A stretch of 32,422 bases of DNA from Dehalococcoidia bacterium UBA2160 (GTDB lineage Bacteria > Chloroflexota > Dehalococcoidia > Lucifugimonadales > UBA1123). This document shows, one piece after another, positions 15,654 to 23,113 of the stretch. A program made the position numbers and the translations under genes. The DNA is taken from contig DCWO01000070.1 in assembly GCA_002328865.1 (NCBI GenBank), forward strand, positions 1-32,422. The letters are read 5' to 3'. Every line of letters begins with the position of its first letter. Position 1 is the first letter of the stretch. The notes beneath the pieces were generated by a model. It made no database searches and was not told the DNA's origin. It saw only the letters and a list, made by a program, of their open reading frames with translations.

Positions 15654-15682
15654 TGCTCTTGCAAGTCTTTGCAGGAGCAATC
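15651..15682. promoter_or_regulatory. Nur/Fur-type operator, 14-bp imperfect inverted repeat
   Basis: GATTGCTCTTGCAA (15651-15664) is the reverse complement, with one mismatch, of TTGCAGGAGCAATC (15669-15682), with a four-base centre. Its core TTGCAA-N4-TTGCAG is close to the TTGCAA-N5-TTGCAA box I recall for the nickel regulator Nur. It spans the -10 box, the predicted start and the ribosome site, as expected for autorepression. Because transcription would begin inside the left arm, a DNA operator is more likely than an RNA hairpin. Confidence 0.65.
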
Positions 15683-15683
15683 A

Positions 15684-16121
15684 ATGAGCTGTGAGAGCGC
15701 GACCGCACTGGCCCTCAAAGAGTCCGGCCACAGGCCCACGCCCCAACGTCTCATGATCCTGTCTGCGGTGCGTCACACCCCCGGGCACGTGACCGTGGTG
15801 CAGATCGTGGAGCAGATCAAGGAGTCTTACCCGTTTATCGACCCGTCCACCGTGTACAGGACCCTGGCCGTGCTCAAGGAGATGCGGCTGGTGTCCGAGA
15901 CGGACATGGGTGCGGCCGAAGCCGTGTACGAATGGATAGGCCAAGCCAGGCACCACCACCTGATCTGTCGGATGTGTGAAGGCGTGACCTTGCTTGAGGA
16001 CAGTCACCTGGACGGCGTCAGTGCTCATATTCGACAGAACCACGGTTTCGAGGCGGACTTCGATCACTTCGCCATATTCGGGGTCTGCAAGAAGTGCGGC
16101 GAAGAGGCCGACAATGAATAG
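15684..16121 (+). CDS. Fur-family metal-responsive repressor
   Basis: The 145-aa protein has the Fur fold: an N-terminal winged helix (about 10-85) with HRPTPQRLMIL and the recognition region DPSTVYRTLAVLKEMRLV, then a metal-binding dimerisation half with HHHLICRMC and CKKC. The two CxxC pairs would hold a structural zinc ion as in Fur, Zur and PerR. ATG 15684 is chosen because GCAGGAG lies six bases upstream; a TTG at 15669 falls inside the operator. The gene is preceded by a palindromic operator resembling a Nur box and followed by a nickel/cobalt-type permease, so control of nickel uptake is the best guess. Against Nur, I recall that Streptomyces Nur lacks the CxxC zinc site. Zur or Fur remain possible. 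Confidence 0.85.
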   Translation: MSCESATALALKESGHRPTPQRLMILSAVRHTPGHVTVVQIVEQIKESYPFIDPSTVYRTLAVLKEMRLVSETDMGAAEAVYEWIGQARHHHLICRMCEGVTLLEDSHLDGVSAHIRQNHGFEADFDHFAIFGVCKKCGEEADNE

Positions 16122-16133
16122 CCTATGTTCCGT

Positions 16134-16176
16134 TCGGGCGCGTACAATCGCCCGATTCTCGGAATTGGAATTGTCC
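16134..16176 (+). promoter_or_regulatory. Inverted repeat upstream of the permease gene
   Basis: TCGGGCG (16134-16140) and CGCCCGA (16149-16155) form a perfect 7-bp stem; a TACAAT -10-like hexamer lies between the arms, without a good -35. ATTGTCC at 16170-16176 repeats the half-site seen before the regulator gene. Whether this is a promoter-operator or an attenuator inside a bicistronic message cannot be decided. Confidence 0.35.
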
Positions 16177-16216
16177 GTGGGGTTGGCGGTGGAGACGTGG
16201 AGGAGGACAGAAGATC

Positions 16217-16969
16217 ATGGAAATTGAATCCGGAGCGCTGGCGGCCCTGACCCTGGGGTTTCTGTTGGGCTTGAAGCACGCCACCGACGCCGACCACGTG
16301 GTGGCGGTTTCGACGATTGTGTCCGAGTACCGGAACGCTTGGAGAGGCATCTGGGTCGGCGCCTCTTGGGGTCTTGGACACACGACCCCTCTGCTGATCC
16401 TTGGCGTCATCATACTGGCGTTCAAAGAGGCCGTTCTTGACCGGTACGAGACCATCGCCCCCGGGTTCGAATTCGGCGTGGGGATCATGCTGGTGTTCCT
16501 GGGAATCCAGGTGTACTGGAACTTGAAACGCGACCGCGTGCATGTCCACGAACATGTCAGCGATGTCGAAGAGCCGCATGTCCACCTGCACGGCACTCAC
16601 GATGCATCGGCCAGTCCGGATGTCGAAGAACCCCACGGTCTCATACGTCCGGGGAAACCCTTCTTCCGAATGAAATCATACGTCATTGGCGTAGTGCACG
16701 GCCTTGCCGGGAGCGCCGCCGTCATGCTCCTGATCCTCCCCAAAGTGTCGTCGTTTTCGGCCGGCGTTGGATACCTTGTGCTGTTCGGCGTGGGCACCAT
16801 GTTGTCCATGGCCGGGGTAACGCTGCTTTTGGGAATACCCTTCGCGGTCACCGGAGGGTTCAACCGGCTCAGCCAGGTCGTGTCCGGCGTCGCCGGCGGG
16901 GCGAGCGTGCTGTTCGGAGTCGGCCTGATGTCCGACATCGCATTCGGGACAGAGCTCATACCCTTCTGA
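16217..16969 (+). CDS. Nickel/cobalt-type permease (NiCoT/UreH-like)
   Basis: The 250-aa membrane protein has about six helices and the signature GLKHATDADH, where H21-x4-D26-H27 corresponds to the HX4DH metal motif of NiCoT nickel/cobalt permeases in helix II. A cytoplasmic or external loop (about 112-140) is rich in histidine (HVHEHV, HVHLHGTHD), suggesting metal binding before transport. The second half has VVHGLAGSAA and two glycine-rich helices. It is shorter than classical NiCoT proteins, so an UreH/HupE-like or TauE-like relative is an alternative. The ATG has AGGAGG ten bases upstream. It lies 95 nt after the Fur-family gene in the same orientation and probably is its target. Nickel or cobalt uptake is inferred. 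Confidence 0.75.
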   Translation: MEIESGALAALTLGFLLGLKHATDADHVVAVSTIVSEYRNAWRGIWVGASWGLGHTTPLLILGVIILAFKEAVLDRYETIAPGFEFGVGIMLVFLGIQVYWNLKRDRVHVHEHVSDVEEPHVHLHGTHDASASPDVEEPHGLIRPGKPFFRMKSYVIGVVHGLAGSAAVMLLILPKVSSFSAGVGYLVLFGVGTMLSMAGVTLLLGIPFAVTGGFNRLSQVVSGVAGGASVLFGVGLMSDIAFGTELIPF

Positions 16970-17030
16970 CCCGGCGCGGCAATCGCCGTCGTCCGCGGCC
17001 AACATCCGGCGCCGGCCGCATCGCCCGTCT

Positions 17031-17068
17031 GTCATCCTGATCCTTCCGCAGAAGGAGAAGGATCTGCG
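17031..17068 (+). repeat. Dispersed repeat, family A
   Basis: The copy starts GTCATCCTGATCCTTCC and ends AGGAGAAGGATCTGCG, in the gap between the permease and the DUF2851 gene. The inner CCTTCCGCAGAAGG is itself a palindrome. It matches the copy at 20218-20253 most closely. Confidence 0.7.
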
Positions 17069-17167
17069 CCCTGCGAGGCTACACGTTCGCCTTTAAGCCG
17101 TCGCCGTTCCGACGGGCGCCCCCGAGATCCGCGCCTGGATTGGACATTTCAGGGCAGTTGTCGGAAA

Positions 17168-18574
17168 ATGCTTGCGACGGATGCCTGTGAGGTTCACACT
17201 GCCACGATGAATGCTGTACACGCGCGGATTTCCGATTGGGCGCCGACCATCAGGCAAACCGCTGTCGGCCGCCGGGCGCAACAACGCGTTCCGTTCCGCA
17301 TCAGCGACAACGGCGACGGACCGCGCCTGGAGAACGAGGCGGCGCTGGCCCGGCTGTGGGCCGACTCCCCTCGGATGTGCGACGTGCTGGAGTGCGCCGA
17401 CGGCTCTCGATACAAGATCGCGCACCCGGGCGTGCAGAACTCGGCGGCGGGCCCTGACTTCCGAGGGGCCGTGCTGGTGGATCAGGATGGTCGGCGGATG
17501 ACGGGAGACGTCGAACTGCATCTGGCTGCGCGAGACTGGTACTCCCACGGCCATCACCTGGACGCGAACTACAACGGCGTCGTGCTTCATGTCGTCGTCA
17601 ACCGGACGGCCCACGAGACGTCGCGGCAGGCATCGAGAATGAACGCCCCTGTGGCCGTCCTATCCACGACATCGAATCCCGACAACCCCACGGAACCTGC
17701 CGCCAAGGGCGTGTTCGACGGCTGGGACCGAGACCGTATCGGCGAGCAGCTCGACGTTCTGGGAGACCGGCGCTTCCTAGATCGCAGCCGAGGCTTCCGT
17801 ATGCAACTGGACGCGGGCGCCGACGCCGACCAAACCGTCTACGAAAGCCTCATGGAGGCGATGGGCTACACCTCCAACACCAAGCCTTTCCGCCAACTGG
17901 CCGGGGCCGTGCCATACTCGACCTTGAGGCGGCTGGCGGGGGAACCGGCAGGCGCCCTTGCGGCCGGTGTCACGGCGCTCCTGGCCGACGCCGGTGGACT
18001 GATCGAGCATATCGCGCCGCCGGCTCACCGATCACAACTGGTGCGGCTGGCCAGGAAGCTTGGGCGCCCCAAGAGGACCGCCCTTCCTCAATGGAAACTG
18101 TTCCGGGTCCGACCGGTCAACCACCCGGCCCAACGCCTCCAGGGCGCCGCCGGCCTGCTGGCCCGGACGGTGCGGACTGGGTTGAGCGCCACGCTTGTCG
18201 GCTATCTGGCGGCCGACAGTCCGGACCGGTTGGCGAAAAACCTTCAGGAGCCCCCGTTCATAGGCGCCGGCAGGGCATCGGAGATCGCGATAAACGTCGC
18301 GCTGCCTTTCCTTCACGCCCTTGGGTGCGCCGGGGGCGACGCGAGCCTTCGAGAAACCAGTATGGCTGGCTACCGGTGTGCGGCGGCGGCGACGTCCTAC
18401 GGCTCGTCGACGCGCTTCGCCAAGGGGATGGGCATCCCGACGGATCGCGGATTCCTTGCGACCGCTCGACGGCAGCAGGGATTGCTTCACCTGAACAAGC
18501 ATCTGCCCAATCTGCTCGATAGCCGCGGTCAGTTCCGCGTGCAGCCCGACGTCGCCTCGATCTCTACCGAATAG
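17168..18574 (+). CDS. DUF2851 family protein
   Basis: The 468-aa product fits the DUF2851 family of unknown function. The diagnostic segments are ENEAALARLWADSP (about 56-69), HPGVQNSAAGPDFRGAVL (about 86-103), GDVELHLAARDWYSHGHH (about 114-131) and NGVVLHVVVN (about 136-145). The spaced acidic and histidine residues of the middle part (DVELH, DWxxHxH) look like a nuclease or hydrolase site, but no activity is established. No signal peptide or helix is visible. The start is uncertain: ATG 17168 lacks a clear ribosome site and ATG 17207 would shorten it by 13 residues without affecting the conserved region. Its 3' end overlaps the convergent lipoprotein gene by 11 bases. Confidence 0.8.
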   Translation: MLATDACEVHTATMNAVHARISDWAPTIRQTAVGRRAQQRVPFRISDNGDGPRLENEAALARLWADSPRMCDVLECADGSRYKIAHPGVQNSAAGPDFRGAVLVDQDGRRMTGDVELHLAARDWYSHGHHLDANYNGVVLHVVVNRTAHETSRQASRMNAPVAVLSTTSNPDNPTEPAAKGVFDGWDRDRIGEQLDVLGDRRFLDRSRGFRMQLDAGADADQTVYESLMEAMGYTSNTKPFRQLAGAVPYSTLRRLAGEPAGALAAGVTALLADAGGLIEHIAPPAHRSQLVRLARKLGRPKRTALPQWKLFRVRPVNHPAQRLQGAAGLLARTVRTGLSATLVGYLAADSPDRLAKNLQEPPFIGAGRASEIAINVALPFLHALGCAGGDASLRETSMAGYRCAAAATSYGSSTRFAKGMGIPTDRGFLATARRQQGLLHLNKHLPNLLDSRGQFRVQPDVASISTE

Positions 18575-19229
18575 AGTCGAGCAACGCCTCGGTCGCGGCT
18601 ATCTCGCGGCCCTCGCGGACCGGGCTGAACACCGTGAGGGCTTTCTCCAGGTCGGCGACTGCCTTGTCGATCTCACCCCGATCGACGTAGAGGCGAGCCC
18701 TGGCCACGTAGGTCGGCCCGTATTCCGGTTCGAGACCGATCGCCGTGTCGAAGTCCTCCAGCGCCAAGTCCAACCTCTCGTCCCCGTAGTAGGCCAGGCC
18801 CCGGCCGTAGTAGGCGCGGCCGAACTCAGGCAGCTTGCGGATCACCAGTCCATAGGCGGCGATGGAGTCGTCGAATTCCTGAACCTCCAGGAGCCGGACG
18901 GCCCTGCTGTACTCGAACAGCGCCGCGATCTGTGGCGTCGAAGTCGGAGGGGGCTCGGGCGTTGGCGTCGGTTCGGGCGTTGGCGTCGAAGCCGGGGTCG
19001 GCGTTGGGGTGGGCGGCGCCGGCGTGGCGGTCGGCGCCGGGGTCGCGGTGGAACTCGGGAGCGGCGCCGGCGTCGCCGTGGGGACCGGCGCCGGTGTCGG
19101 AGTTGGGCTCGGCTCCGAGTCCGAACAAGCAGCCAGAATCACCGTGACCACGACGAGCGCCGCGGCCATCATACGCGTCGCTGCAATCTCAGAGAATCGC
19201 TGTCGCAGCCTGAAGACCTTCCAGTTCAT
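18564..19229 (-). CDS. TPR lipoprotein with Pro/Thr/Ala-rich linker
   Basis: The 221-aa protein begins with a basic stretch and a hydrophobic segment ending in a lipobox VILAAC (about residues 28-33), so it should be lipid-anchored outside the membrane. A low-complexity linker of repeated TPTP and PAP units (about 37-98) acts as a flexible spacer or wall-spanning stalk. The C-terminal part (about 100-210) has about three tetratricopeptide repeats, for example AYYGRGLAYYGDERLDLALEDF followed by the DTAIGLEP turn, which mediate protein contacts. ATG 19229 is chosen because GAGGTGG lies five bases upstream; a GTG at 19238 is the alternative. The linker DNA is a GC-rich imperfect repeat (about 18945-19120), liable to length change. 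Confidence 0.78.
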   Translation of the reverse strand: MNWKVFRLRQRFSEIAATRMMAAALVVVTVILAACSDSEPSPTPTPAPVPTATPAPLPSSTATPAPTATPAPPTPTPTPASTPTPEPTPTPEPPPTSTPQIAALFEYSRAVRLLEVQEFDDSIAAYGLVIRKLPEFGRAYYGRGLAYYGDERLDLALEDFDTAIGLEPEYGPTYVARARLYVDRGEIDKAVADLEKALTVFSPVREGREIAATEALLDSIR

Positions 19230-19543
19230 CGAGTCCACCTCGATGGTTCGCGATGACGAACCGGTACGTCTCGTTCATCGTTTCCTTCGGTCATTTCTTT
19301 TTGGTCAGCAGTCGAGGGCGAACTGAACCTAATGGTCGCCGTCGATTCGAAGACAACTTGCAACTCGATTGTAGTTTGACCCGCCATAGCGATCGCCGTC
19401 GTTCTCGTTAGCATGAGAATAATTCTACCACCGACGCCTAAACTGCGCTCTTGCGCTCATGCCCACTTGACAACCCAACCCCCTGTGGCCTGACAATCGG
19501 TGGGTCCGGTCGATCGATGCGCCGGCCGCACAAACCATTGGAC
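19230..19543. other. Divergent intergenic region, lipoprotein/carbonic anhydrase
   Basis: No gene is seen. The region is relatively AT-rich and should hold both promoters. On the plus strand a consensus -35 TTGACA (19467-19472) is followed after 19 nt by GACAAT (19492-19497). A perfect 11-bp palindrome AGAATAATTCT is at 19416-19426; its right part reads TAGAAT on the minus strand, but no matching -35 was found for the lipoprotein gene. Confidence 0.5.
19467..19497 (+). promoter_or_regulatory. Probable promoter of the carbonic anhydrase-like gene
   Basis: A perfect -35 hexamer TTGACA (19467-19472) and a -10-like GACAAT (19492-19497) are 19 nt apart, longer than ideal. The predicted start near 19504 excludes any start codon at 19451 for the following gene. 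Confidence 0.45.
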
Positions 19544-20083
19544 ATGAGAGGAGTCATCTTGATTCGAAGTCTAGACGGCATATGGCCCAAGATTCACCCA
19601 ACGGCGTTCATAAGCGAGGCCGCGTACGTGGTCGGGGACGTTGAGATCGGCGAAGGGTCGAGCGTGTGGCCCGGCGCCGTGGTCCGCGCTGACATGGGGA
19701 AGATCACCATCGGGAAGTTCACGTGCGTCCAGGACAACTCCGTCGTGCACGGCGACGACGACGTGGCAGTCGGCGACAACGTCGTGATAGGACACCGGGT
19801 CCTGTGTCACGCGAAAACCGTCGGCGACCGAGCGCTGCTGGGCAACGGGTCGACCCTGAACGACGGCGTCGTGATAGGCGACGACAGCGTCGTTGCCTCT
19901 GGCACGGTCGTCCTGGACAACATGGAGATTGCCGCGCGTTCGATCGTCGTCGGCATCCCCGGACGCGTAAGAGGGGAGATCCAGGAGCGGCACGTCGAGC
20001 TGACCAAGTACTACTGCGACATATACATCCACAAGGCCCAGCGCTACAAGAAACAGGGCAACCTCGAGTCGGAGCGGCCGTGA
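19544..20083 (+). CDS. Gamma-class carbonic anhydrase-like hexapeptide protein
   Basis: The protein (179 aa from ATG 19544) is a left-handed beta-helix of the gamma carbonic anhydrase/YrdA group, built of hexapeptide repeats such as VEIGEG, AVVRAD, ITIGKF, VAVGDN and VVIGDD. The three zinc-type histidines are in place: H69 (SVVHGD), H84 (VIGHRV) and H89 (LCHAKT), numbered from that ATG. The C-terminal helix starts after GIPGRVRGE. Activity is plausible (CO2/bicarbonate interconversion), though many relatives are inactive or act as acyltransferases. The start may be the in-frame TTG at 19559, since GAGGAG sits five bases before it and inside the ATG-started reading; that gives 174 aa beginning at IRSLDG. 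It is monocistronic. Confidence 0.85.
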   Translation: MRGVILIRSLDGIWPKIHPTAFISEAAYVVGDVEIGEGSSVWPGAVVRADMGKITIGKFTCVQDNSVVHGDDDVAVGDNVVIGHRVLCHAKTVGDRALLGNGSTLNDGVVIGDDSVVASGTVVLDNMEIAARSIVVGIPGRVRGEIQERHVELTKYYCDIYIHKAQRYKKQGNLESERP

Positions 20084-20108
20084 CGGCCACACGAGAGTCC
20101 GGGTAGGC

Positions 20109-20133
20109 TTGGCCCCGGTTCTATCGAGGCCAA
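20109..20133 (+). other. Hairpin after the carbonic anhydrase-like gene
   Basis: TTGGCC (20109-20114) pairs with GGCCAA (20128-20133) around a 13-base loop, 26 nt after the stop. There is no U-tract. It may help end the transcript. Confidence 0.35.
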
Positions 20134-20162
20134 AGCGCCGTTATGTGGGCGACTCGATCCAC

Positions 20163-20360
20163 GGTGCTCTGGCCCGTGTGGTCATCAACCAATTACTTTG
20201 CGCTCAAGTCAATTCGCCATGCTGATCCTTCCGCAGAAGGCGAAGCATCTGGGCATCAGCCCCCCGTGCGGCACGCGACGAGATTCTTCGCGTGCGCGCT
20301 CAGAATGGCGAGAGGAGGTCGCGTCCACGTGATGTGTTGATCGCCAACAGGGCCAAGCCG
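20163..20360. repeat. Split hairpin element enclosing a family-A repeat
   Basis: The left end GGTGCTCTGGCC (20163-20174) is identical to the start of the hairpin copy at 7487. The right end GGCCAAGCCG (20351-20360) is identical to the end of that copy. Between them, ATCAAC (20184-20189) faces GTTGAT (20336-20341), and a family-A repeat is at 20218-20253. The 321-nt gap between the flanking genes otherwise holds no coding frame that I would defend. Confidence 0.45.
20218..20253 (+). repeat. Dispersed repeat, family A
   Basis: The copy starts CATGCTGATCCTTCC and ends GGCGAAGCATCTGGG. It matches the copy at 17031-17068 and the reverse of 1-31. Confidence 0.75.
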
Positions 20361-20404
20361 GTGTCCTGTGCCGGGCACGCGGCGGCCGAATCGGCGACTC
20401 GCGC

Positions 20405-23113
20405 CTAAGCGATCTTCTCGAATCGAACCGCGCAAACCTTGTACTCGGGGATGCGGGACGCCGGGTCCAACGCCGAATTGGTCAGGAAGTTGGCCGCGTG
20501 TTCCTGTAGCTTCACGAAGGGCACGAACAGCTCCCCGGGCCGTTGGTTGTCCGAGTGCCTGGCGCGAGCTTCGAGGTCGCCTCGGCGAGATCGCAATCGG
20601 ACCCATTCGCCGTCATCAATGCCGTATTTGGCGCCGTCGTCGGGGTGGACGGCGATTTCGAGCTCGGGCACGCGTTCAAGAAGCGGCGAGGCGCGGCGGG
20701 TGATCGTTCCACCGTGCCAGTGGTAGAGGATTCTGCCCGTGCTGAGGATCAACGGGAATCGCTCCGAAGGCATCTCCTCGGCGGGCGGCCCCTGTTCGAA
20801 GGCCACGAATTTCGCTCTCGGTCCTCGCGGGAAGTCCGACTCGTACAGGTATCGGGTTCCGGGGTGTTCGGCGCCAGGGCAGGGCCACTGGATGCCGCCC
20901 TCACGGTCGAGGCGATCATGGCTGATGCCCGCGACCATCGGCATGACGCGGGCCATCTCGTCGAAGATCTCTGATGGACTGTCGTAGCTGAACTCGTGTT
21001 CAAGCCCGAGCCCGAGCCTCGCGGACAGCCGTCTGCCCAGGTCGGAGAGGATGTCCCAATCCGGGCGACTCTGGCCCACCGCGGGCACGACCTGCCGCAC
21101 GCGCTGGACCCGCCGCTCCGAGTTCGTGAACGTGCCCTCTTTCTCGGCGAACGAAGCGGCAGGCAACACGACGTCCGCGAGCTGCGCCGTCTCGTGGAGG
21201 AACAGGTCCTGCACGACGAGGAATTCGAGGTTGCGAAAGGCCTCCTCGGCGTGGTTGAGGTCGGGTTCGCTGAGCAACGGGTTTTCGCCGACCACGAAGG
21301 CCGCTTTCATGCGCCCGTCGTGCATGGCCTCGATCATGTCCGTTACGGCCATTCCGCGCTTCGACGGCAGGCTGCCGCCCCATGCCTGTTCGAAGATCGG
21401 GACAGTGTCCTCGCCGACGACCTGATAGCCGGGCAAGAAGTTCGGCAGGCCGCCGATATCGGAGCATCCCTGGACGTTGTTCTGGCCTCGAAGCGGCGAG
21501 ATGCCCGAGCCCGGGCTGCCGAGTTGGCCTGAGACGAGCGCCAGGTTCACCAAGCCATGGGCGTTGGCGGTGCCGTTGGTGTGTTGGGTGACGCCCATTC
21601 CCCAGATCAGGCACGAGCCGCTGAACGGCGGCGCCGCGTAGATGCGCGCGGCGCGGACGATGTCGGCCGCCGGGACCCCGGTGATCGACTCGGCGCGCTC
21701 CGGCGTGTAGCCCTCGATTACGCTGCGCCACTCGTCGAAGCCCTCCGTGCGGTCCGCGATGAACTGCTCGTCGGCCAAGCCTTCGTCTAGGACGGCTTTG
21801 GCGACGGCGTTCATCAGCGCGACGTCCGTGCCGGGCCGTGGCCGCAGCCAGACCTCGGCCAGGTCGCACATCTCGGTCCGTCGAGGGTTGACGACGATCA
21901 ACTTCGCCCCGCGCTCGACGACGGCCTTGCGGATGCGGGCGCCGACGACGGGGTGGTTAGAGTTGGGATCGGAGCCGACCACCATGAGGCAGCCGGCGTC
22001 CTCGTAGTCGGCGTAGGAATTGCTGGTGGCGCCGCTGCCGAGCGATGCCATCATGGCCACGACCGACGACGAGTGGCACAGGCGGGCGCAATGGTCGACG
22101 TGGTTGGACTTCATCAGCAGCCGCGCAAGCTTCTGCTGCACGTACCCGTCCTCGTTGGTCGCCTTGGCCGAGCAGAGCGTGCCGAAAGAGTCGCCGTCGT
22201 ATCCGGCCAACCTGTCCGCGACATAGTCGAGCGCCTCGTCCCAGGACGCCAGGGTCAGCTCGCCGTCTCGACGAACCAGCGGCTGGGTCAGCCGGTCTTC
22301 GTGGTTGACGAAGCCGAACCCGAATCTGCCCTTCACGCACAACCTGCCGAGGCTGGATTGGTTCTCAGGGTCCTCGAGCACCTCGACTATGCGGTCCTCG
22401 GAATCGACCCTCGCCTTGATCCCGCAGCCGACGCCGCAGTACGGGCACGTGGTGTCAACCGTGCGGATCGGCTGTTCGATCGGCGACTTGAGCCGGATGG
22501 CCCCGGTCGGGCAGACCGAGAGGCATTGGCCGCACGACGTGCACGCGCTTTCGAGCAAGGGAAGATCGAAAGGCGTGGCGACCTTGGCGGCGAACCCGCG
22601 ATTGGCCAGCCCGATCGCGCCTAGGTGCTGAACTTCGTTGCACGCCGTGATGCACCGCTCGCAGAGAATGCACCTGCTGTGGTCGAGCACGAAGAACGGT
22701 GTCGAGTCGTCGGTGTCATATGTGCGGCGTTCGCCTTCGTACCGGCTTCCGTCGACGTTGAACTCGCGGGCCCATCTCCCGAGCTCACACGCCGCATCGG
22801 CGCCGTCGTGGGGGCACTCCGGGTCGTGGTCGGACAGCAAGAGCTCGATCACCAGCTTGCGCGCGCGTGCCGTGCGCTCGTTGTCGGTCTCGACCGCCAT
22901 GTTGTCCACGGCTATAGTGGAGCAGGATGCCGCGAGCGTTCGCGCGCCCTCGACGCCGACGACGCACAGGCGGCAGGCGCTGGACGGCGGCAGGTCTTCT
23001 CGGTGGCACAGTTGGGGCACTTCGACTCCGATTGCCTTCGCCGCGTCCAGGATCGATGTGCCCTCCGGGACCCGGACCTCCCGCCCGTCGATCTGAAGCT
23101 TGACCTCGCTCAT
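20405..23113 (-). CDS. fdhA: NAD-linked formate dehydrogenase, catalytic alpha subunit
   Basis: This 902-aa molybdo- or tungsto-enzyme should interconvert formate and CO2. In order it has: a [2Fe-2S] domain (C36, C47, C50, C64); a NuoG-like His-Cys cluster region (H96, C100, C109); two [4Fe-4S] ferredoxin motifs (C146/149/152/156 and C189/192/195/199); the Mo-bis-MGD domain cluster (C221, C224, C228, C257); and the metal ligand pair C344-H345 in CARLCHSS. The ligand is an ordinary cysteine (TGC), not selenocysteine. Oddly, the middle cysteine of the His-Cys cluster is replaced by D103. ATG 23113 has GGGAGGA seven bases upstream and overlaps the stop of the nuoF-like gene (ATGA), so the subunits are co-translated. 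Confidence 0.9.
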   Translation of the reverse strand: MSEVKLQIDGREVRVPEGTSILDAAKAIGVEVPQLCHREDLPPSSACRLCVVGVEGARTLAASCSTIAVDNMAVETDNERTARARKLVIELLLSDHDPECPHDGADAACELGRWAREFNVDGSRYEGERRTYDTDDSTPFFVLDHSRCILCERCITACNEVQHLGAIGLANRGFAAKVATPFDLPLLESACTSCGQCLSVCPTGAIRLKSPIEQPIRTVDTTCPYCGVGCGIKARVDSEDRIVEVLEDPENQSSLGRLCVKGRFGFGFVNHEDRLTQPLVRRDGELTLASWDEALDYVADRLAGYDGDSFGTLCSAKATNEDGYVQQKLARLLMKSNHVDHCARLCHSSSVVAMMASLGSGATSNSYADYEDAGCLMVVGSDPNSNHPVVGARIRKAVVERGAKLIVVNPRRTEMCDLAEVWLRPRPGTDVALMNAVAKAVLDEGLADEQFIADRTEGFDEWRSVIEGYTPERAESITGVPAADIVRAARIYAAPPFSGSCLIWGMGVTQHTNGTANAHGLVNLALVSGQLGSPGSGISPLRGQNNVQGCSDIGGLPNFLPGYQVVGEDTVPIFEQAWGGSLPSKRGMAVTDMIEAMHDGRMKAAFVVGENPLLSEPDLNHAEEAFRNLEFLVVQDLFLHETAQLADVVLPAASFAEKEGTFTNSERRVQRVRQVVPAVGQSRPDWDILSDLGRRLSARLGLGLEHEFSYDSPSEIFDEMARVMPMVAGISHDRLDREGGIQWPCPGAEHPGTRYLYESDFPRGPRAKFVAFEQGPPAEEMPSERFPLILSTGRILYHWHGGTITRRASPLLERVPELEIAVHPDDGAKYGIDDGEWVRLRSRRGDLEARARHSDNQRPGELFVPFVKLQEHAANFLTNSALDPASRIPEYKVCAVRFEKIA

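Noticed and set aside
15669..15683. TTG start for the Fur-family gene at 15669
   Set aside because: It lies inside the operator and before the GCAGGAG ribosome site, which fits ATG 15684.
17186..17198. TGTGA-GGT-TCACA as a CRP-type site
   Set aside because: The spacer is 3 nt rather than 6, and it lies within or at the very start of the DUF2851 gene with no promoter nearby.
19009..19326. Gly/Val/Ala-rich frame resembling a PE-PGRS or silk-like protein
   Set aside because: It is the antisense of the Pro/Thr linker of the lipoprotein gene.
22079..22087. Selenocysteine at the formate dehydrogenase active site
   Set aside because: The codon is TGC (cysteine), so no SECIS element is needed.
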